Assembly: GCA_028281495.1 (NCBI GenBank)
Contig: JANQJU010000033.1
Location: 62,001-126,000, forward strand
Length of the DNA: 64,000 nucleotides
Origin: SAR324 cluster bacterium
GTDB lineage: Bacteria > SAR324 > NAC60-12
Direction: 5' to 3'
The position numbers and the translations under genes were made by a program. Below, one piece after another: positions 53,106 to 63,016 of this stretch. Every line of letters starts with the position of its first letter. The first letter of the stretch is position 1. The notes beneath the pieces are model-generated. The model saw only the letters and a program-made list of their open reading frames with translations, was not told the DNA's origin and did not search any database.

Positions 53106-54782
53106 TCAATACTTGAAACGCCGAACTTGATCCAGCAATTCATGGGCATGAGTTGAAGTATTTCGCGAAAATTGCACTTGTTTTTCTGTTGTTTCATCAA
53201 TGGTTTCCGAGGCCCCTGCAACCTCAGCACTGCTTTCTGCAAGCTTTTCTAAAGTCACTCCAATTTCCTGCAATGCCGTAGTTTGTTCTGCTGTTGCCGT
53301 CGAAATATGAGTGACCAATTCTGTACTCTGTGTGATCTTGTCGCTAATGCGCATCAAGCTAGAATCCACCATTTTCACAGCCTCTTGTCCTTCCGCAATC
53401 CGTTGGTTACTTTCCTTGATCAAGGATTGGATTTCTTGAGTGACCTTGGCCGAATTCTCAGCAAGGCGTCGAACCTCATCAGCAACCACAGCAAAACCCT
53501 TTCCTTGTTCTCCTGCTTTTGCCGCCTCAATCGCAGCATTCAAAGATAGCAAGTTTGTTTGATTTGCAATCTCATTGATAGCAGAAATGAAGTTATTAAT
53601 CTCAGAAGCTGTTTCCTGGATACGTTGCATGCTCTTCTGCATTTGATGCACCGCTTCCGATCCTTCTTTACTCGCATTGTCGGCTTCATGAGAAAGATTG
53701 TCCGCGTCTTTGGCATACTTGGCTGTCATTTCAACACCCGATTGAATCTGACGCATAGAAGCCGAGGTTTCCTCAATCGCAGCAGATTGAGAAGTTGCCA
53801 ATTCAGTGAGGCCATGAATTGTATTCGAAACATGATCAATCGAAGAACTCAATTCATCATTATCCGTGTCAATAGTGTTGGCCCCTTTGGCAATATTCTT
53901 GATAATGGTATGAATTTGGTTGAGAAATTTATTGAAAATTAAGGATAAATCCTGAATTTCGTCATTGCTGGTGATATGCACACGTCGCGTCAAATCCCCC
54001 CCAGAAGAAGCTAAATCTTCTAAGATCTGGTTGAGCATGTTCAACGGCTTGATAATCGTAGTAATCACCACCACGAAGACCATTCCAATGATCACCAGAA
54101 CGATAATCAATCCTTCCAATAGCTGGCTTCGCATTGCTTGGCTGTTTTGCTCACTGAGGCTACTTTCAACCTCTTCATGCGCCTCAGCAATTTCTGTCTC
54201 GGATTCTTGACGCATTTCGTCAATCCGACTCTGCGTATAAATAAACGTCACTTTCCCAATCACTTCTCCATCTCGGGCCACTTCTTGTTCGAGTTGTTGC
54301 GAATCCGCAGGGATGTTATTCAAGTTTTCCAAGGGTTCCGGGGAACCATTGATATCGAGTAAACCTGTGAAACGTGCACCTGTCGTATCAGTGACTAAGA
54401 TGCCAACAATATCGTCATCTGCAATGATCGCTTGAACAGCGGCTCGACCTTGCTCCTCATCAACATTCCATAAGGGACCAGAAATGAAGAAGGCTAAAAT
54501 ATCCATTTTTTGCTGAATTCCCGCCTTCATTCTCTCTTCTTCACGAGCAATGCGTTCTAGAGATCGCGTTTCTTGTAATTCGATCTGTTTATCTCCGCGT
54601 TCGCGCAAGTCTTGGGTGGCTAAACGAATATTGATGAAACTCCCTAAGCCAATCACGAGCACCATGACCACAGCAATGCTGCACATGAGTTTCGTCGCTA
54701 AGGTCAATCGAAATCCCGAACGGGACGACTCAAGTATAATCTCTGTAGATTCTACTTCTTGAGAAGGTTGTTCTGCTGCCAT
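53106..54782 (-). CDS. Methyl-accepting chemotaxis protein
   Basis: 558 aa. Membrane helix 1 (about 30-52), a periplasmic sensor region of about 165 residues with the redox- or small-ligand-type pattern ADDDIVGILVTDTTGARFTG, helix 2 (about 215-238), HAMP (PLNMLNQILEDLASSGGDLTRRVHI) and a cytoplasmic signalling tip NEIANQTNLLSLNAAIEAAKAGEQGKGFAVVADEVRRLAE. It would signal to the CheW/CheA array; it lies some 20 kb from the che genes. Ligand unknown. No C-terminal CheR-tethering pentapeptide (ends RRFKY). Monocistronic. Confidence 0.93.
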   Translation of the reverse strand: MAAEQPSQEVESTEIILESSRSGFRLTLATKLMCSIAVVMVLVIGLGSFINIRLATQDLRERGDKQIELQETRSLERIAREEERMKAGIQQKMDILAFFISGPLWNVDEEQGRAAVQAIIADDDIVGILVTDTTGARFTGLLDINGSPEPLENLNNIPADSQQLEQEVARDGEVIGKVTFIYTQSRIDEMRQESETEIAEAHEEVESSLSEQNSQAMRSQLLEGLIIVLVIIGMVFVVVITTIIKPLNMLNQILEDLASSGGDLTRRVHITSNDEIQDLSLIFNKFLNQIHTIIKNIAKGANTIDTDNDELSSSIDHVSNTIHGLTELATSQSAAIEETSASMRQIQSGVEMTAKYAKDADNLSHEADNASKEGSEAVHQMQKSMQRIQETASEINNFISAINEIANQTNLLSLNAAIEAAKAGEQGKGFAVVADEVRRLAENSAKVTQEIQSLIKESNQRIAEGQEAVKMVDSSLMRISDKITQSTELVTHISTATAEQTTALQEIGVTLEKLAESSAEVAGASETIDETTEKQVQFSRNTSTHAHELLDQVRRFKY

Positions 54783-54915
54783 ATCTGTGACCTATTTTGT
54801 TTAAAAAATGAAATGATTACAGTCGTTTGTTACGTCTAAAACAATCGATAGCTATAGAATAATCTATAGGGATTTTCCATGGAGATTGTCAATCAATTTG
54901 TCAGAAAACTGATTT

Positions 54916-55974
54916 CTAACCCGGTTCCTGCAGATAATCCTTATATATCCGGATAAATTGTTCGGTTTGCCTTGGAGTGCCTAAACTAATTCGAAAGGTA
55001 TGTTCCACAGGTGGACGCATTGGACGCACCAGAACCCCCCGATCTTTTAAAAAGTGAATCGCATGTTCTACGTTTTTAGGCTCGACGAGCATGAAATGCG
55101 CTTCTCCACTATAAAAGCGAACATCATATTCTTCGAAAAATTTTAGCGCCAATGGTTTGGAAACGGACATAATTTCTTGAATCTGGCGCTGCCAGATTTC
55201 AGGGTGTTCCAATTGTGCTCTTGCCGCAATGAGGGCTACCATGTTCACATCGTAAGGGCCACGAATCTTATACAGATGCCCGATCAACTCTGGGTTGGCA
55301 ACCACATATCCCAAACGCAGGCTCGGAATGGCAAAAGCCTTGGAAAAGGTACGAGTGATAATCAAGTTGGGATATTCTGCGAGTAATGGCACACAGGTTT
55401 CACCTGTAAATTCGTAATAAGCTTCATCAACCAGTACCGCTATATCAGGAAATTGACGTAGCATGGCTTGTAACTGCTCCAAACTCGCCGAAGTGCCAGT
55501 GGGATTATTGGGATTGACTACCACAATCAAGCGGGTCTGAGGGGTGACCGCATTCATCATTTTTTCAAACGGAAATGACATGTCGGCTCGATAGACAGGG
55601 GAAACCGAGCGTGCTCCCAAGGTCCCTGCCACTTGGAAAAACATACTAAAACCAGGCTTAGCCATCAGCATCTCATCGGACTCATCTAGAACCGCTCGTA
55701 ATGCAATATCAATCGCTTGATCCGATCCATTGGTAAGAATGAGGTGGTCTGGCGAGACCCCAACGTACTCCGATAACAGTTCTAAAAAATCTCCATAGGA
55801 TGGATACACTTGTAACCGGCCTTCTTGAAAAAATGAAACCAGCGCTTCAACAACATGAGTGGGTGGCGGCACTGGGGATTCGTTAAAATCCATTAATAAA
55901 TAATCTTTGGGGTTCCGGCCTTCTAAAGGAGGCTTGTAAGTGCCTAGTTTTAAAATCGCATCTCTAATTTTCAT
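54916..55974 (-). CDS. hisC: Histidinol-phosphate aminotransferase-like class I/II aminotransferase
   Basis: 352 aa PLP enzyme. LLMDFNESPVPPPTHVVEAL at the N-terminus (the HisC substrate motif NExP is present), GSDQAIDIALRAVL, VVNPNNPTGTSASLEQL, ILVDEAYYEFTG-like VLVDEAYYEF, the PLP-binding Lys in TRTFSKAFAIPSLRLGY (near residue 213), and the C-terminal Arg in HTFRISLG that binds the substrate phosphate or carboxylate. It interconverts imidazoleacetol-phosphate and histidinol-phosphate, or another phosphorylated or aromatic substrate. No his operon is adjacent, so its exact role is unproven. Confidence 0.88.
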   Translation of the reverse strand: MKIRDAILKLGTYKPPLEGRNPKDYLLMDFNESPVPPPTHVVEALVSFFQEGRLQVYPSYGDFLELLSEYVGVSPDHLILTNGSDQAIDIALRAVLDESDEMLMAKPGFSMFFQVAGTLGARSVSPVYRADMSFPFEKMMNAVTPQTRLIVVVNPNNPTGTSASLEQLQAMLRQFPDIAVLVDEAYYEFTGETCVPLLAEYPNLIITRTFSKAFAIPSLRLGYVVANPELIGHLYKIRGPYDVNMVALIAARAQLEHPEIWQRQIQEIMSVSKPLALKFFEEYDVRFYSGEAHFMLVEPKNVEHAIHFLKDRGVLVRPMRPPVEHTFRISLGTPRQTEQFIRIYKDYLQEPG

Positions 55975-56075
55975 AGTTTGGAATCCTCTGATTAAAAATA
56001 AATAGAAAGTTTAATACTTATATTAGAACTGAATAGTATAGAGCGTTTAAAATTGATGGAGTGATTCACTTGACC

Positions 56076-57317
56076 TCAGACTTCATACAGCAATAGAGGA
56101 ATCTCCATCTCTTCATCTACCATTCCTCCATGCGCACTGTAGTGATTCTGCTCAAATTTTTTGGGCACATGCCACCATACGGCTTCCCTAGCATGCGGTA
56201 CGATCACCAAATTCCCAAGCCTAGATTGCAGTTCTGATGAAATCGGTTGCTTACCAAAGAAGCCTCCTTCTACCAAATTTTGAGTCCGAAACACCTCAGC
56301 GTGCTCTTCCAAATTTTGAATTAACCATGCTTCAGCCTCCTCCAGATAGTCCGGTTTGACATATAAGTGCATGTCTCGGCAACACCCTGCCGGCACCATC
56401 AATTTTCCCTTACGATTGGTTTGTAAGTAGTGTTGAAACTGCTCCGCTCCCGGAAGCTGATTTAGGTAGATGGTGCTCTTCGGGTCAATCGGGGTGTGCC
56501 CATGATCGGCTGTCAACAGCAACAACGTTTTTAGTGACGTTGCGGAGGCAAGACGTGCAAACCACCAATCTAACAACATCAATAAGCTCCGAATTTCAGC
56601 CTCTACTTGCAGAGTATGCGTCCCATAGACATGACTGACCGAATCCAAATGCGAAAAATATAATATGAAATAAGTCGGCTCTTGCACCTGATTAACAAGT
56701 TGCTCCAAAGACGCCAGAGCTGAAGGCAATGAAACAAAAGGATGTACTTCTGCTCCTTGGAAAACTGTATTGGAGTAAGTGCTTGGTGTGTATTCACGAT
56801 GTTGCAACACGTGCGAGGCAATGCCGTGTGTCTGTAAGGACTGATAAAAGGTCTCTTGTGGATACAAGGTAGCTGGACTTCCTATGCCACGTAGAGTTTC
56901 TCGTTTACCGTCTCCAGCGTAAGAATATAACAAGCAGGCAAACAGATCGTCTAATTGAGGTTCATAATATTGCCATTCATAAACCCCACTTTGCCCTACT
57001 TCTAATCCCGTGTGGATGGTCGTAATATGTGCCGCCGTCGTTGATGGGAATTGGGAGGTCAGCTTTGAAACCGATCCATTGTGGACCATTTCTTTCAGAC
57101 AAGAGGAAGTTTCGTTAAATTTTTCAAAAAAACGCCACCCAAAACCATCGATCAATAGCGTAATCACAATGTCATATCGTGGTGAAAATTTATCTATCCC
57201 CAATGCAAGCGGTCCTGTTTTTTCTTGAGTCAACAAGTAACGGATCGAATGGGGTAAACTCGAAAAACAAGTTTCGTCATACCGAGGGCGAACAAAATTC
57301 GAGGGGAGTGTGATCAT
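56076..57317 (-). CDS. Alkaline phosphatase superfamily phosphodiesterase/nucleotide pyrophosphatase
   Basis: 413 aa. IVITLLIDGFGWRFFEKF (metal Asp), QFPSTTAAHITTIHTG (nucleophile Thr), FSHLDSVSHVYG, LLTADHGHTPID (metal Asp/His) and SAHGGMVDEEMEIPLLL (metal His): the NPP/phosphopentomutase-like catalytic core. It probably hydrolyses a phosphodiester or phosphomonoester; the substrate is unknown. No clear signal peptide. Monocistronic, divergent from the desaturase. Confidence 0.85.
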   Translation of the reverse strand: MITLPSNFVRPRYDETCFSSLPHSIRYLLTQEKTGPLALGIDKFSPRYDIVITLLIDGFGWRFFEKFNETSSCLKEMVHNGSVSKLTSQFPSTTAAHITTIHTGLEVGQSGVYEWQYYEPQLDDLFACLLYSYAGDGKRETLRGIGSPATLYPQETFYQSLQTHGIASHVLQHREYTPSTYSNTVFQGAEVHPFVSLPSALASLEQLVNQVQEPTYFILYFSHLDSVSHVYGTHTLQVEAEIRSLLMLLDWWFARLASATSLKTLLLLTADHGHTPIDPKSTIYLNQLPGAEQFQHYLQTNRKGKLMVPAGCCRDMHLYVKPDYLEEAEAWLIQNLEEHAEVFRTQNLVEGGFFGKQPISSELQSRLGNLVIVPHAREAVWWHVPKKFEQNHYSAHGGMVDEEMEIPLLLYEV

Positions 57318-57512
57318 GCTTATAACTCCTTAGAATCAACGTGGTGTGTCTGAATCTCAGATTGAGAAACCTAACATAAGTGGCTCCCATGCACACTCAC
57401 AAGTTGGGCTTCAAGAATTCGGCTCCCTCTTGACATAAAATGCAAAAGAGAGGATTTTTTTAGGCTTGATTGCAGCCCCCTCCCCTTCCACCCACAACCT
57501 TCTGGAGAATCT

Positions 57513-58487
57513 ATGGAACCATCACGTATCCAAGTCATGAAAGATTTGGAGCCAACCATCAATCAGCTTACCGAGGAATATCTCGAATCTGTGGAAACCA
57601 ATTGGCAACCGAGCGATTATCTTCCCGACTTCAGTAGCCATGATTTTGTAAAAGTAGTCCAAGAATTGAAGGAACAAGCCAAAGAGCTTTCGGATGAATT
57701 GCTCACAGTTTTGGTTGGCAATATGCTCACTGAAGAAGCATTGCCGACCTACGAGTCGTGGTTGTTTCCAGTCGAAGGCGTGAACTACCTCAAACGTGAC
57801 GGCTGGTCCGCATGGGTGCGTGGATGGACTGCTGAAGAAAACCGACATGGTGATATTTTACGAGACTATCTTTATTTGAGTGGGCGTGTGGACATGCGTC
57901 AAATGGCCATCTCGTTACAATACTTGCTCAAGGACGGCTTTGACATCAAAACCGGCAATGACCCTTTTAAGGTATTCATTTATACGTCCTTTCAAGAATG
58001 GGCCACGAATGTTTCTCATCGTCGTGTAGCCCAACTCGCAAAAAAAGCTGGCGCAACCATGTTAGCTAGAATTTGCGGGGTGGTCGCTTCTGATGAAGTG
58101 CGTCATGCCAAAGCTTATCAAACGATGGTTAAGAAAATCATGGAAGCCGACCCCAACGGAATGCTTCATGCCTTCGAGGCCATGATGCGAAATAAAATCG
58201 TCATGCCTGCACATTTCCTCCGAGAAATGAAGCAAAGTCTGGGAGAAACCTATACACAATTTTCGTCAGTGGCCCAAAATATTGGCGTCTACACACCGGA
58301 AGATTACACCAACATTCTAGAAAAATTGATTGATTCGTGGGGTGTTGAAAAACTGACCGGATTGAATGAAGCAGGAGAGAAAGCCCGCGATTATGTGTGC
58401 GAGCTTCCCAACCGATTGCGCCGGGTAGCAGAACGAGTTCGCCCTTCCAAAGTAGAGCATCGTTTCAGTTGGATCAAGGCAGCGTGA
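57513..58487 (+). CDS. Acyl-ACP (stearoyl-type) desaturase, soluble diiron
   Basis: 324 aa. Ferritin-like diiron motifs EENRHG (about 110-115) and DEVRHA (about 195-200), spaced as in plant-type acyl-ACP desaturases; W-x-R-G-W-T precedes the first. It inserts a cis double bond in an acyl chain bound to acyl carrier protein, using O2 and ferredoxin. Soluble; no membrane helices. Plant-type desaturases occur in several aerobic bacteria and support an aerobic lifestyle here. GGAG precedes the ATG. Convergent with the HIT gene. Confidence 0.9.
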   Translation: MEPSRIQVMKDLEPTINQLTEEYLESVETNWQPSDYLPDFSSHDFVKVVQELKEQAKELSDELLTVLVGNMLTEEALPTYESWLFPVEGVNYLKRDGWSAWVRGWTAEENRHGDILRDYLYLSGRVDMRQMAISLQYLLKDGFDIKTGNDPFKVFIYTSFQEWATNVSHRRVAQLAKKAGATMLARICGVVASDEVRHAKAYQTMVKKIMEADPNGMLHAFEAMMRNKIVMPAHFLREMKQSLGETYTQFSSVAQNIGVYTPEDYTNILEKLIDSWGVEKLTGLNEAGEKARDYVCELPNRLRRVAERVRPSKVEHRFSWIKAA

Positions 58488-58501
58488 TCCTCAATGGAGC
58501 C

Positions 58502-58909
58502 TTATTTCAGATAGGCACGAATTTTATCGCCTGTCTCCTTCATTTCTCCTTCCTGATATTGCTTTCTTGCTCGAAAATCAAAATCCTCGCCAGGAGGGCG
58601 AGGCACTACATGAAAGTGCACATGGGGCACCTCTTGTCCCGCATCGGGACCATTGTTGAGCAGCAGATTGTAGTCCACTCCACCATAAGCGTGGCTTACT
58701 GCTTTCGCCACCTTGTGGATGGTCCGCATCAAAGAGACCGCCTCATCTGATCTCAATTCTTCCAGTCGTCCTACTTCCCGTTTGGAAACCACCAAGGTGT
58801 GGCCAAACATCCAGGGAGCAATATCCAAAAACACGATTTCACTGTCCGTTTCATAAATTTTTTCGCAGGGCAATTCTCCTTGAATGATGCGTGTGAAAAT
58901 GGATGCCAT
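58502..58909 (-). CDS. HIT-family nucleotide hydrolase/transferase
   Basis: 135 aa, usual for HinT-like proteins. FTRIIQGELPCEKIYETD, VFLDIAPWMFGHTLVVSKREV, and the histidine triad HVHFHVVPR with catalytic His. It hydrolyses nucleoside phosphoramidates or dinucleotides. The ATG at 58909 has GGAG five bases upstream; a GTG two codons earlier is weaker. It follows the 574-aa gene by 51 bases. Confidence 0.92.
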   Translation of the reverse strand: MASIFTRIIQGELPCEKIYETDSEIVFLDIAPWMFGHTLVVSKREVGRLEELRSDEAVSLMRTIHKVAKAVSHAYGGVDYNLLLNNGPDAGQEVPHVHFHVVPRPPGEDFDFRARKQYQEGEMKETGDKIRAYLK

Positions 58910-58960
58910 TTGCACTCCTTTCTATGAATTCTATTGAAAAGTTCTCGATTCTTCCGATCT

Positions 58961-60685
58961 CTACCAATTCTCAACCCCTTTGAGGGCTTTGGGAATGGTT
59001 GCCACCATGAAATCTTCCATATGGGTGGAAAGATCCAAAGAGTACTGGTTCCGTAAAACAATGAGGTATAGCAACACCAATCCCCGCCATTGTATTAGCT
59101 GGGATCGGGTGAGTTTGTAAAAGGTTTCGTTCCCTGAATAGATCACAGCAGAATTTTGAGAAAGATGGCTCCCTCGGATCATGAGCTTAATATAACCCGT
59201 TGCCGGAGTTTTGGCTCGTTGATGAGCAGGTTGGTCATAGTCAAAAAAAGCCAAACCGAATTGAATGATGAAACGTCGACCTTTTTCAATGACAGACACT
59301 TCTTCCTCTCCACCTAAAGAGAGAGAAAATGGCAATTCGCTGCTGAACAAAAGTGTCCATTCCCGTTGACGGGATTGAGTCCCGACCCGTTTCCAACGTC
59401 CTTCCTCTCGCCGGTACAATCCCATTTTTTCCATCTGGGGAATGAATGGGTTCTCCGGGGCTAAATGTTGTAGAAGGCGGGAAAGAAATTCGCTAAAGCT
59501 GTCTAAGGTTGCACTTTGCCCCCCAAAAAAATCGACGAACACATGTCGTTCGAAAGACAAATATTCTTCTGACTTTAGGTGATAGTAAGGAGCCGAGCAT
59601 TCCCTCACCAAATCCGTATGAGAAGCCAGATAGAGCAAGGGTTCCACATACACGAAACATAATTTTTCAAACGGGGTGCGTATGAAAGGCATCTCCGGAG
59701 CCGGAGGCAGTGAGGGGGAGACGACCGCTCCGGCAGAAACAGCATCCTCAGCAACTCCAGGTTCTTGAACCAACGAAGAATTGTTGAGGGGAGCTTCTAC
59801 GGCCAAAGGGGGGCTTGTAGGGATCGATTCAACTTGGCGTAAGGATCGTAAGATTCCAGGTGGTAATTCAGATTGGGGGTCTTCTTCAGACGCTTCAGGG
59901 AACGCAGGCAGCTGCCAACCTGGAGGACGTTTGACAATTTCGCCAAACTGTCGCATCGCCAACTGAACCAACATTTCTACAGTACGAAAATTCAGCTCAT
60001 TCAACCGAGCATCAAGTGTTAAGAGGGAAGCTCCTTTGATCTGATTTAAGGTCAGAAGCAACCATTGGGCAAACAAAGTTTCTTGAGCATATTGCCGAAG
60101 GTACTGCAAAAAATACCGATTCCTCAGGATCAAATAGGTTTGGTATGTGGGGGAAAACAATAGCCCCAATCGTTCTTCAAAAAAGGCATTTCCAGGAGAT
60201 TCCAAGGGGGAACACTTTTGAGCCAGTGCTTTCAACACTTGTTTAACAGACGTGGTTTGATCGACATGCTGCAATTCTCCAGAAAGTGTATTCGCCAGAT
60301 GCCGTTTCAAACGCTGTTTGTAGGCCAACAAGTCATCGGCTTCTTGATGAGTAGCCGCCAGTTTTTCTAGCACTGGAATCAGAGAAAGGGAATGCAAGCT
60401 CCGTCGGATATTAGGAAGGGAAACTTGAGAAAGTTCTTGAGCAGGATCGTAATTCGCAATGAGTTTTAGGGCACTGGGAAAATCATACAGTTGGAAGGCA
60501 TGCATGAGCGCTTTTTCGGCCAGTGTTTCGTGTTGCGAGGACAGGGGCGTCACGGTCTGCTGCGATAAAAAACGCTCGAGCGTTTTAGAAAGCCGGTTGT
60601 TGAATTGCCGAACAAACATGGAGGGCGATTGGCTCAAATGTTCCTGAACGGATCGAATGTGTTCTATCCATGTAGTCGGCTTCAC
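58961..60685 (-). CDS. Protein of unknown function, 574 aa
   Basis: I recognise no family. The helical N-terminal half (about 1-245; ALKLIANYDPAQEL, LRNRYFLQYLRQYAQE) is joined by a Pro/Glu/Ser-rich low-complexity linker (about 255-335; PAFPEASEEDPQSELPPG, APLNNSSLVQEPG) to a C-terminal domain (about 340-574) with beta-like and aromatic segments (FVDFFGGQSATLDSF, RRFIIQFGLAFFDYDQ) and a hydrophobic helix LVLLYLIVLRNQYSL. No signal peptide. It lies 12 bases after tex and before the HIT gene, so probably in the tex operon. Confidence 0.75.
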   Translation of the reverse strand: MKPTTWIEHIRSVQEHLSQSPSMFVRQFNNRLSKTLERFLSQQTVTPLSSQHETLAEKALMHAFQLYDFPSALKLIANYDPAQELSQVSLPNIRRSLHSLSLIPVLEKLAATHQEADDLLAYKQRLKRHLANTLSGELQHVDQTTSVKQVLKALAQKCSPLESPGNAFFEERLGLLFSPTYQTYLILRNRYFLQYLRQYAQETLFAQWLLLTLNQIKGASLLTLDARLNELNFRTVEMLVQLAMRQFGEIVKRPPGWQLPAFPEASEEDPQSELPPGILRSLRQVESIPTSPPLAVEAPLNNSSLVQEPGVAEDAVSAGAVVSPSLPPAPEMPFIRTPFEKLCFVYVEPLLYLASHTDLVRECSAPYYHLKSEEYLSFERHVFVDFFGGQSATLDSFSEFLSRLLQHLAPENPFIPQMEKMGLYRREEGRWKRVGTQSRQREWTLLFSSELPFSLSLGGEEEVSVIEKGRRFIIQFGLAFFDYDQPAHQRAKTPATGYIKLMIRGSHLSQNSAVIYSGNETFYKLTRSQLIQWRGLVLLYLIVLRNQYSLDLSTHMEDFMVATIPKALKGVENW

Positions 60686-60697
60686 AACGTTATCTGA

Positions 60698-63010
60698 TTA
60701 TCGATTGAATTTGTTCATGAGCGCTTCCAAGTCGTTGTCAAAAGTCCGAGACTTAGCCGGAACATCTTTGACTCGTTTCATTTTGCCTGCGGCTTTTCTG
60801 GGTGCTTTAGCCACAGGATTGGCTGAAGTGCTTGATGACTTGCCAGATGTTTTCTTTTGTTCTTTTTGCTTTTCCTGGGAACGCATTGACAGGGCTATGC
60901 GTTGTCGGTCCACATCGACCTCTTTTACAAACACCATCACCTTTTGCCCTACTGTACAAACTTCCAAAGGGTCCCTGATGAATTTATCGGACATCTCGGA
61001 AATATGCACCAAGCCGTCATGATGCACGCCGATATCAACAAACGCTCCAAAATGGGTGATGTTGGTCACCACGCCATTGAGCTGCACCCCCACTTTGAGG
61101 TCACTGATTTCTTGAATATTCTCATCAAACTGGACAGAAGAATGTTCCTGTCGTGGGTCTCTGCCCGGTTTTCGAAGCTCTTCCACAATGTCTTTTAAAG
61201 TGAACATTCCCACCTGATCGCTGGCATATTGATCCAACTTTAGCTTTTGGATGATGCTTTCGTTACCCACCATTTCCTCAACGGAAACTTTATGATCTTC
61301 GGACATCCGTTTTACAATCGAATAATTTTCTGGATGCACCGCCGAACGATCTAAAGGATTGGAAGCGTCAGGGATTCTTAAAAATCCTGCCGCTTGTTCA
61401 AAACTTTTTTGTCCCAGTCCGCTCACCCCTTTCAACTCTTCTCGACTGCGAAACGGGCCATTTTCGTTACGAAATTCCACAATCCGTTGAGCCACACGGC
61501 TATTGAGTCCTGCCACATAGCCCAGCAATGCAGCAGAAGCCGTGTTCACATCCACTCCTACAAAGTTGACGCATGATTCCACGGTGCGATCCAAAGATTG
61601 TTTCAAACGGGTTTGATTCACATCATGCTGATATTGCCCCACTCCAATGGACTTGGGGTCGACCTTCACCAATTCAGCTAACGGATCCTGGTAACGCCGT
61701 GCAATGGAAATACCGCCGCGGACCGTGGTATCAAGATCAGGAAATTCGTCCCGTGCGACCTTGGATGCCGAGTAGACAGAAGCCCCCGATTCATTGACCA
61801 CCAAATGTTCCACTTGACGATCCAGCGTTTTGAGAAAGCCACGAACGAATTGAGACACCTCGCGTGAGGCAGTGCCATTCCCGACGACAATCACATCCAC
61901 CTGATGTTTTTCAATCAATGTCGTGAGCACTTTTTGCGATTCTTCCACACGGTTTTGGGGGGGTACAGGATAAATCACACCATGTTCCAAAAACTGCCCC
62001 GTGGCATCAATCACCACCCACTTCGAACCAGTTCGAAAGCCAGGGTCAATACCCAACACGATGCGCGGTCCCCCTGGTGGTTGTAACAACAACTCACGAA
62101 GATTCTTCGAAAATAACTCAATGGAAGTTTCATCGGCTCGTGTCTTCATTTCTAGGCGGATATCGGTTTCGATAGAAGACGCCAACAGCCTATTGTAGGA
62201 ATCTTGGATAGCGAATTCAACATACGGTCGCATTTCGGTTGAAATACCTTCCAACCATTTAGAAGACAGCTGTGAGATAGCACGGTCTTCATCCAAGGCC
62301 ACAGCAATGGTAAGCACGCTTTCTTTTTCGCCACGGCGCAATGCCAAATAGCGATGTGCCGGGATTTGAGAAATGGATTCTTCGAAATCGTAATACATCT
62401 CAAATTTGCTAGGTTTCTCGACAAATTCTGGTTTCACTTTAGAAGACCATAATCCTGCTTTCCAGGTCAGTTCACGCAGCCCTTCTCGTGTTTCTGCGTC
62501 TTCTGAAATCCATTCAGCCACAATATCTCGTGCTCCACTGATGGCTTCTTCAAAGGTCATGGGTTCAGGACGTTCCGCATTGAATTGATTGAGCCATGCT
62601 TCCAAATCGGCTTGAGTGCTTTGAGGAGCCAGAAGAGCATGGGCTAAGGGTTCCAAGCCCTTTTCTTTCGCAATGATCGCTCGCGTTCGACGTTTCGGCT
62701 TGTAGGGTAAATACAAGTCCTCCAGTTTTTGTTTGGTTTCTGCCGCACGGATGGTTTTTTCTAGTTCAGGAGTGAGCTTCCCTTGGTCCTCAATACTTTT
62801 GAGAATCACGGCCCTCCGCTCCTCCAGCTCCTTCAAATATTGAAACCGGTCGTGAATCGATTCGATCTGCACTTCATCCAGGTTTTGAGTGGCTTCTTTT
62901 CGATAACGAGCGATGAAAGGAATGGTGTTTTCAGCTAAAAGTTCGAGGGTGTTTTTGACTTGGGTGAGGCTAAGATTTAGTTCTTGTGAGATTTGTTGTG
63001 CAAACTCCAT
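60698..63010 (-). CDS. tex: Tex-type RNA-binding transcription accessory protein
   Basis: 770 aa. N-terminal helical Tex domain (ISQELNLSLTQVKNTLELLAENTIPFIARYRKEAT), YqgF-like RNase H fold GIDPGFRTGSKWVVIDATGQF (about 325), helix-hairpin-helix region ASAALLGYVAGLNSRVAQRIVEFRN and LKGVSGLGQKSFEQAAGFLRI, then an S1 RNA-binding domain (LKVGVQLNGVVTNITHFGAFVDIGVHHDGLVHISEMS) near 640-712. It acts on transcription elongation or RNA turnover. The basic Ser/Lys-rich C-terminal tail is typical. First fully visible gene after moxR on the strand, six bases after it. Confidence 0.95.
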   Translation of the reverse strand: MEFAQQISQELNLSLTQVKNTLELLAENTIPFIARYRKEATQNLDEVQIESIHDRFQYLKELEERRAVILKSIEDQGKLTPELEKTIRAAETKQKLEDLYLPYKPKRRTRAIIAKEKGLEPLAHALLAPQSTQADLEAWLNQFNAERPEPMTFEEAISGARDIVAEWISEDAETREGLRELTWKAGLWSSKVKPEFVEKPSKFEMYYDFEESISQIPAHRYLALRRGEKESVLTIAVALDEDRAISQLSSKWLEGISTEMRPYVEFAIQDSYNRLLASSIETDIRLEMKTRADETSIELFSKNLRELLLQPPGGPRIVLGIDPGFRTGSKWVVIDATGQFLEHGVIYPVPPQNRVEESQKVLTTLIEKHQVDVIVVGNGTASREVSQFVRGFLKTLDRQVEHLVVNESGASVYSASKVARDEFPDLDTTVRGGISIARRYQDPLAELVKVDPKSIGVGQYQHDVNQTRLKQSLDRTVESCVNFVGVDVNTASAALLGYVAGLNSRVAQRIVEFRNENGPFRSREELKGVSGLGQKSFEQAAGFLRIPDASNPLDRSAVHPENYSIVKRMSEDHKVSVEEMVGNESIIQKLKLDQYASDQVGMFTLKDIVEELRKPGRDPRQEHSSVQFDENIQEISDLKVGVQLNGVVTNITHFGAFVDIGVHHDGLVHISEMSDKFIRDPLEVCTVGQKVMVFVKEVDVDRQRIALSMRSQEKQKEQKKTSGKSSSTSANPVAKAPRKAAGKMKRVKDVPAKSRTFDNDLEALMNKFNR

Positions 63011-63016
63011 AGTCCC

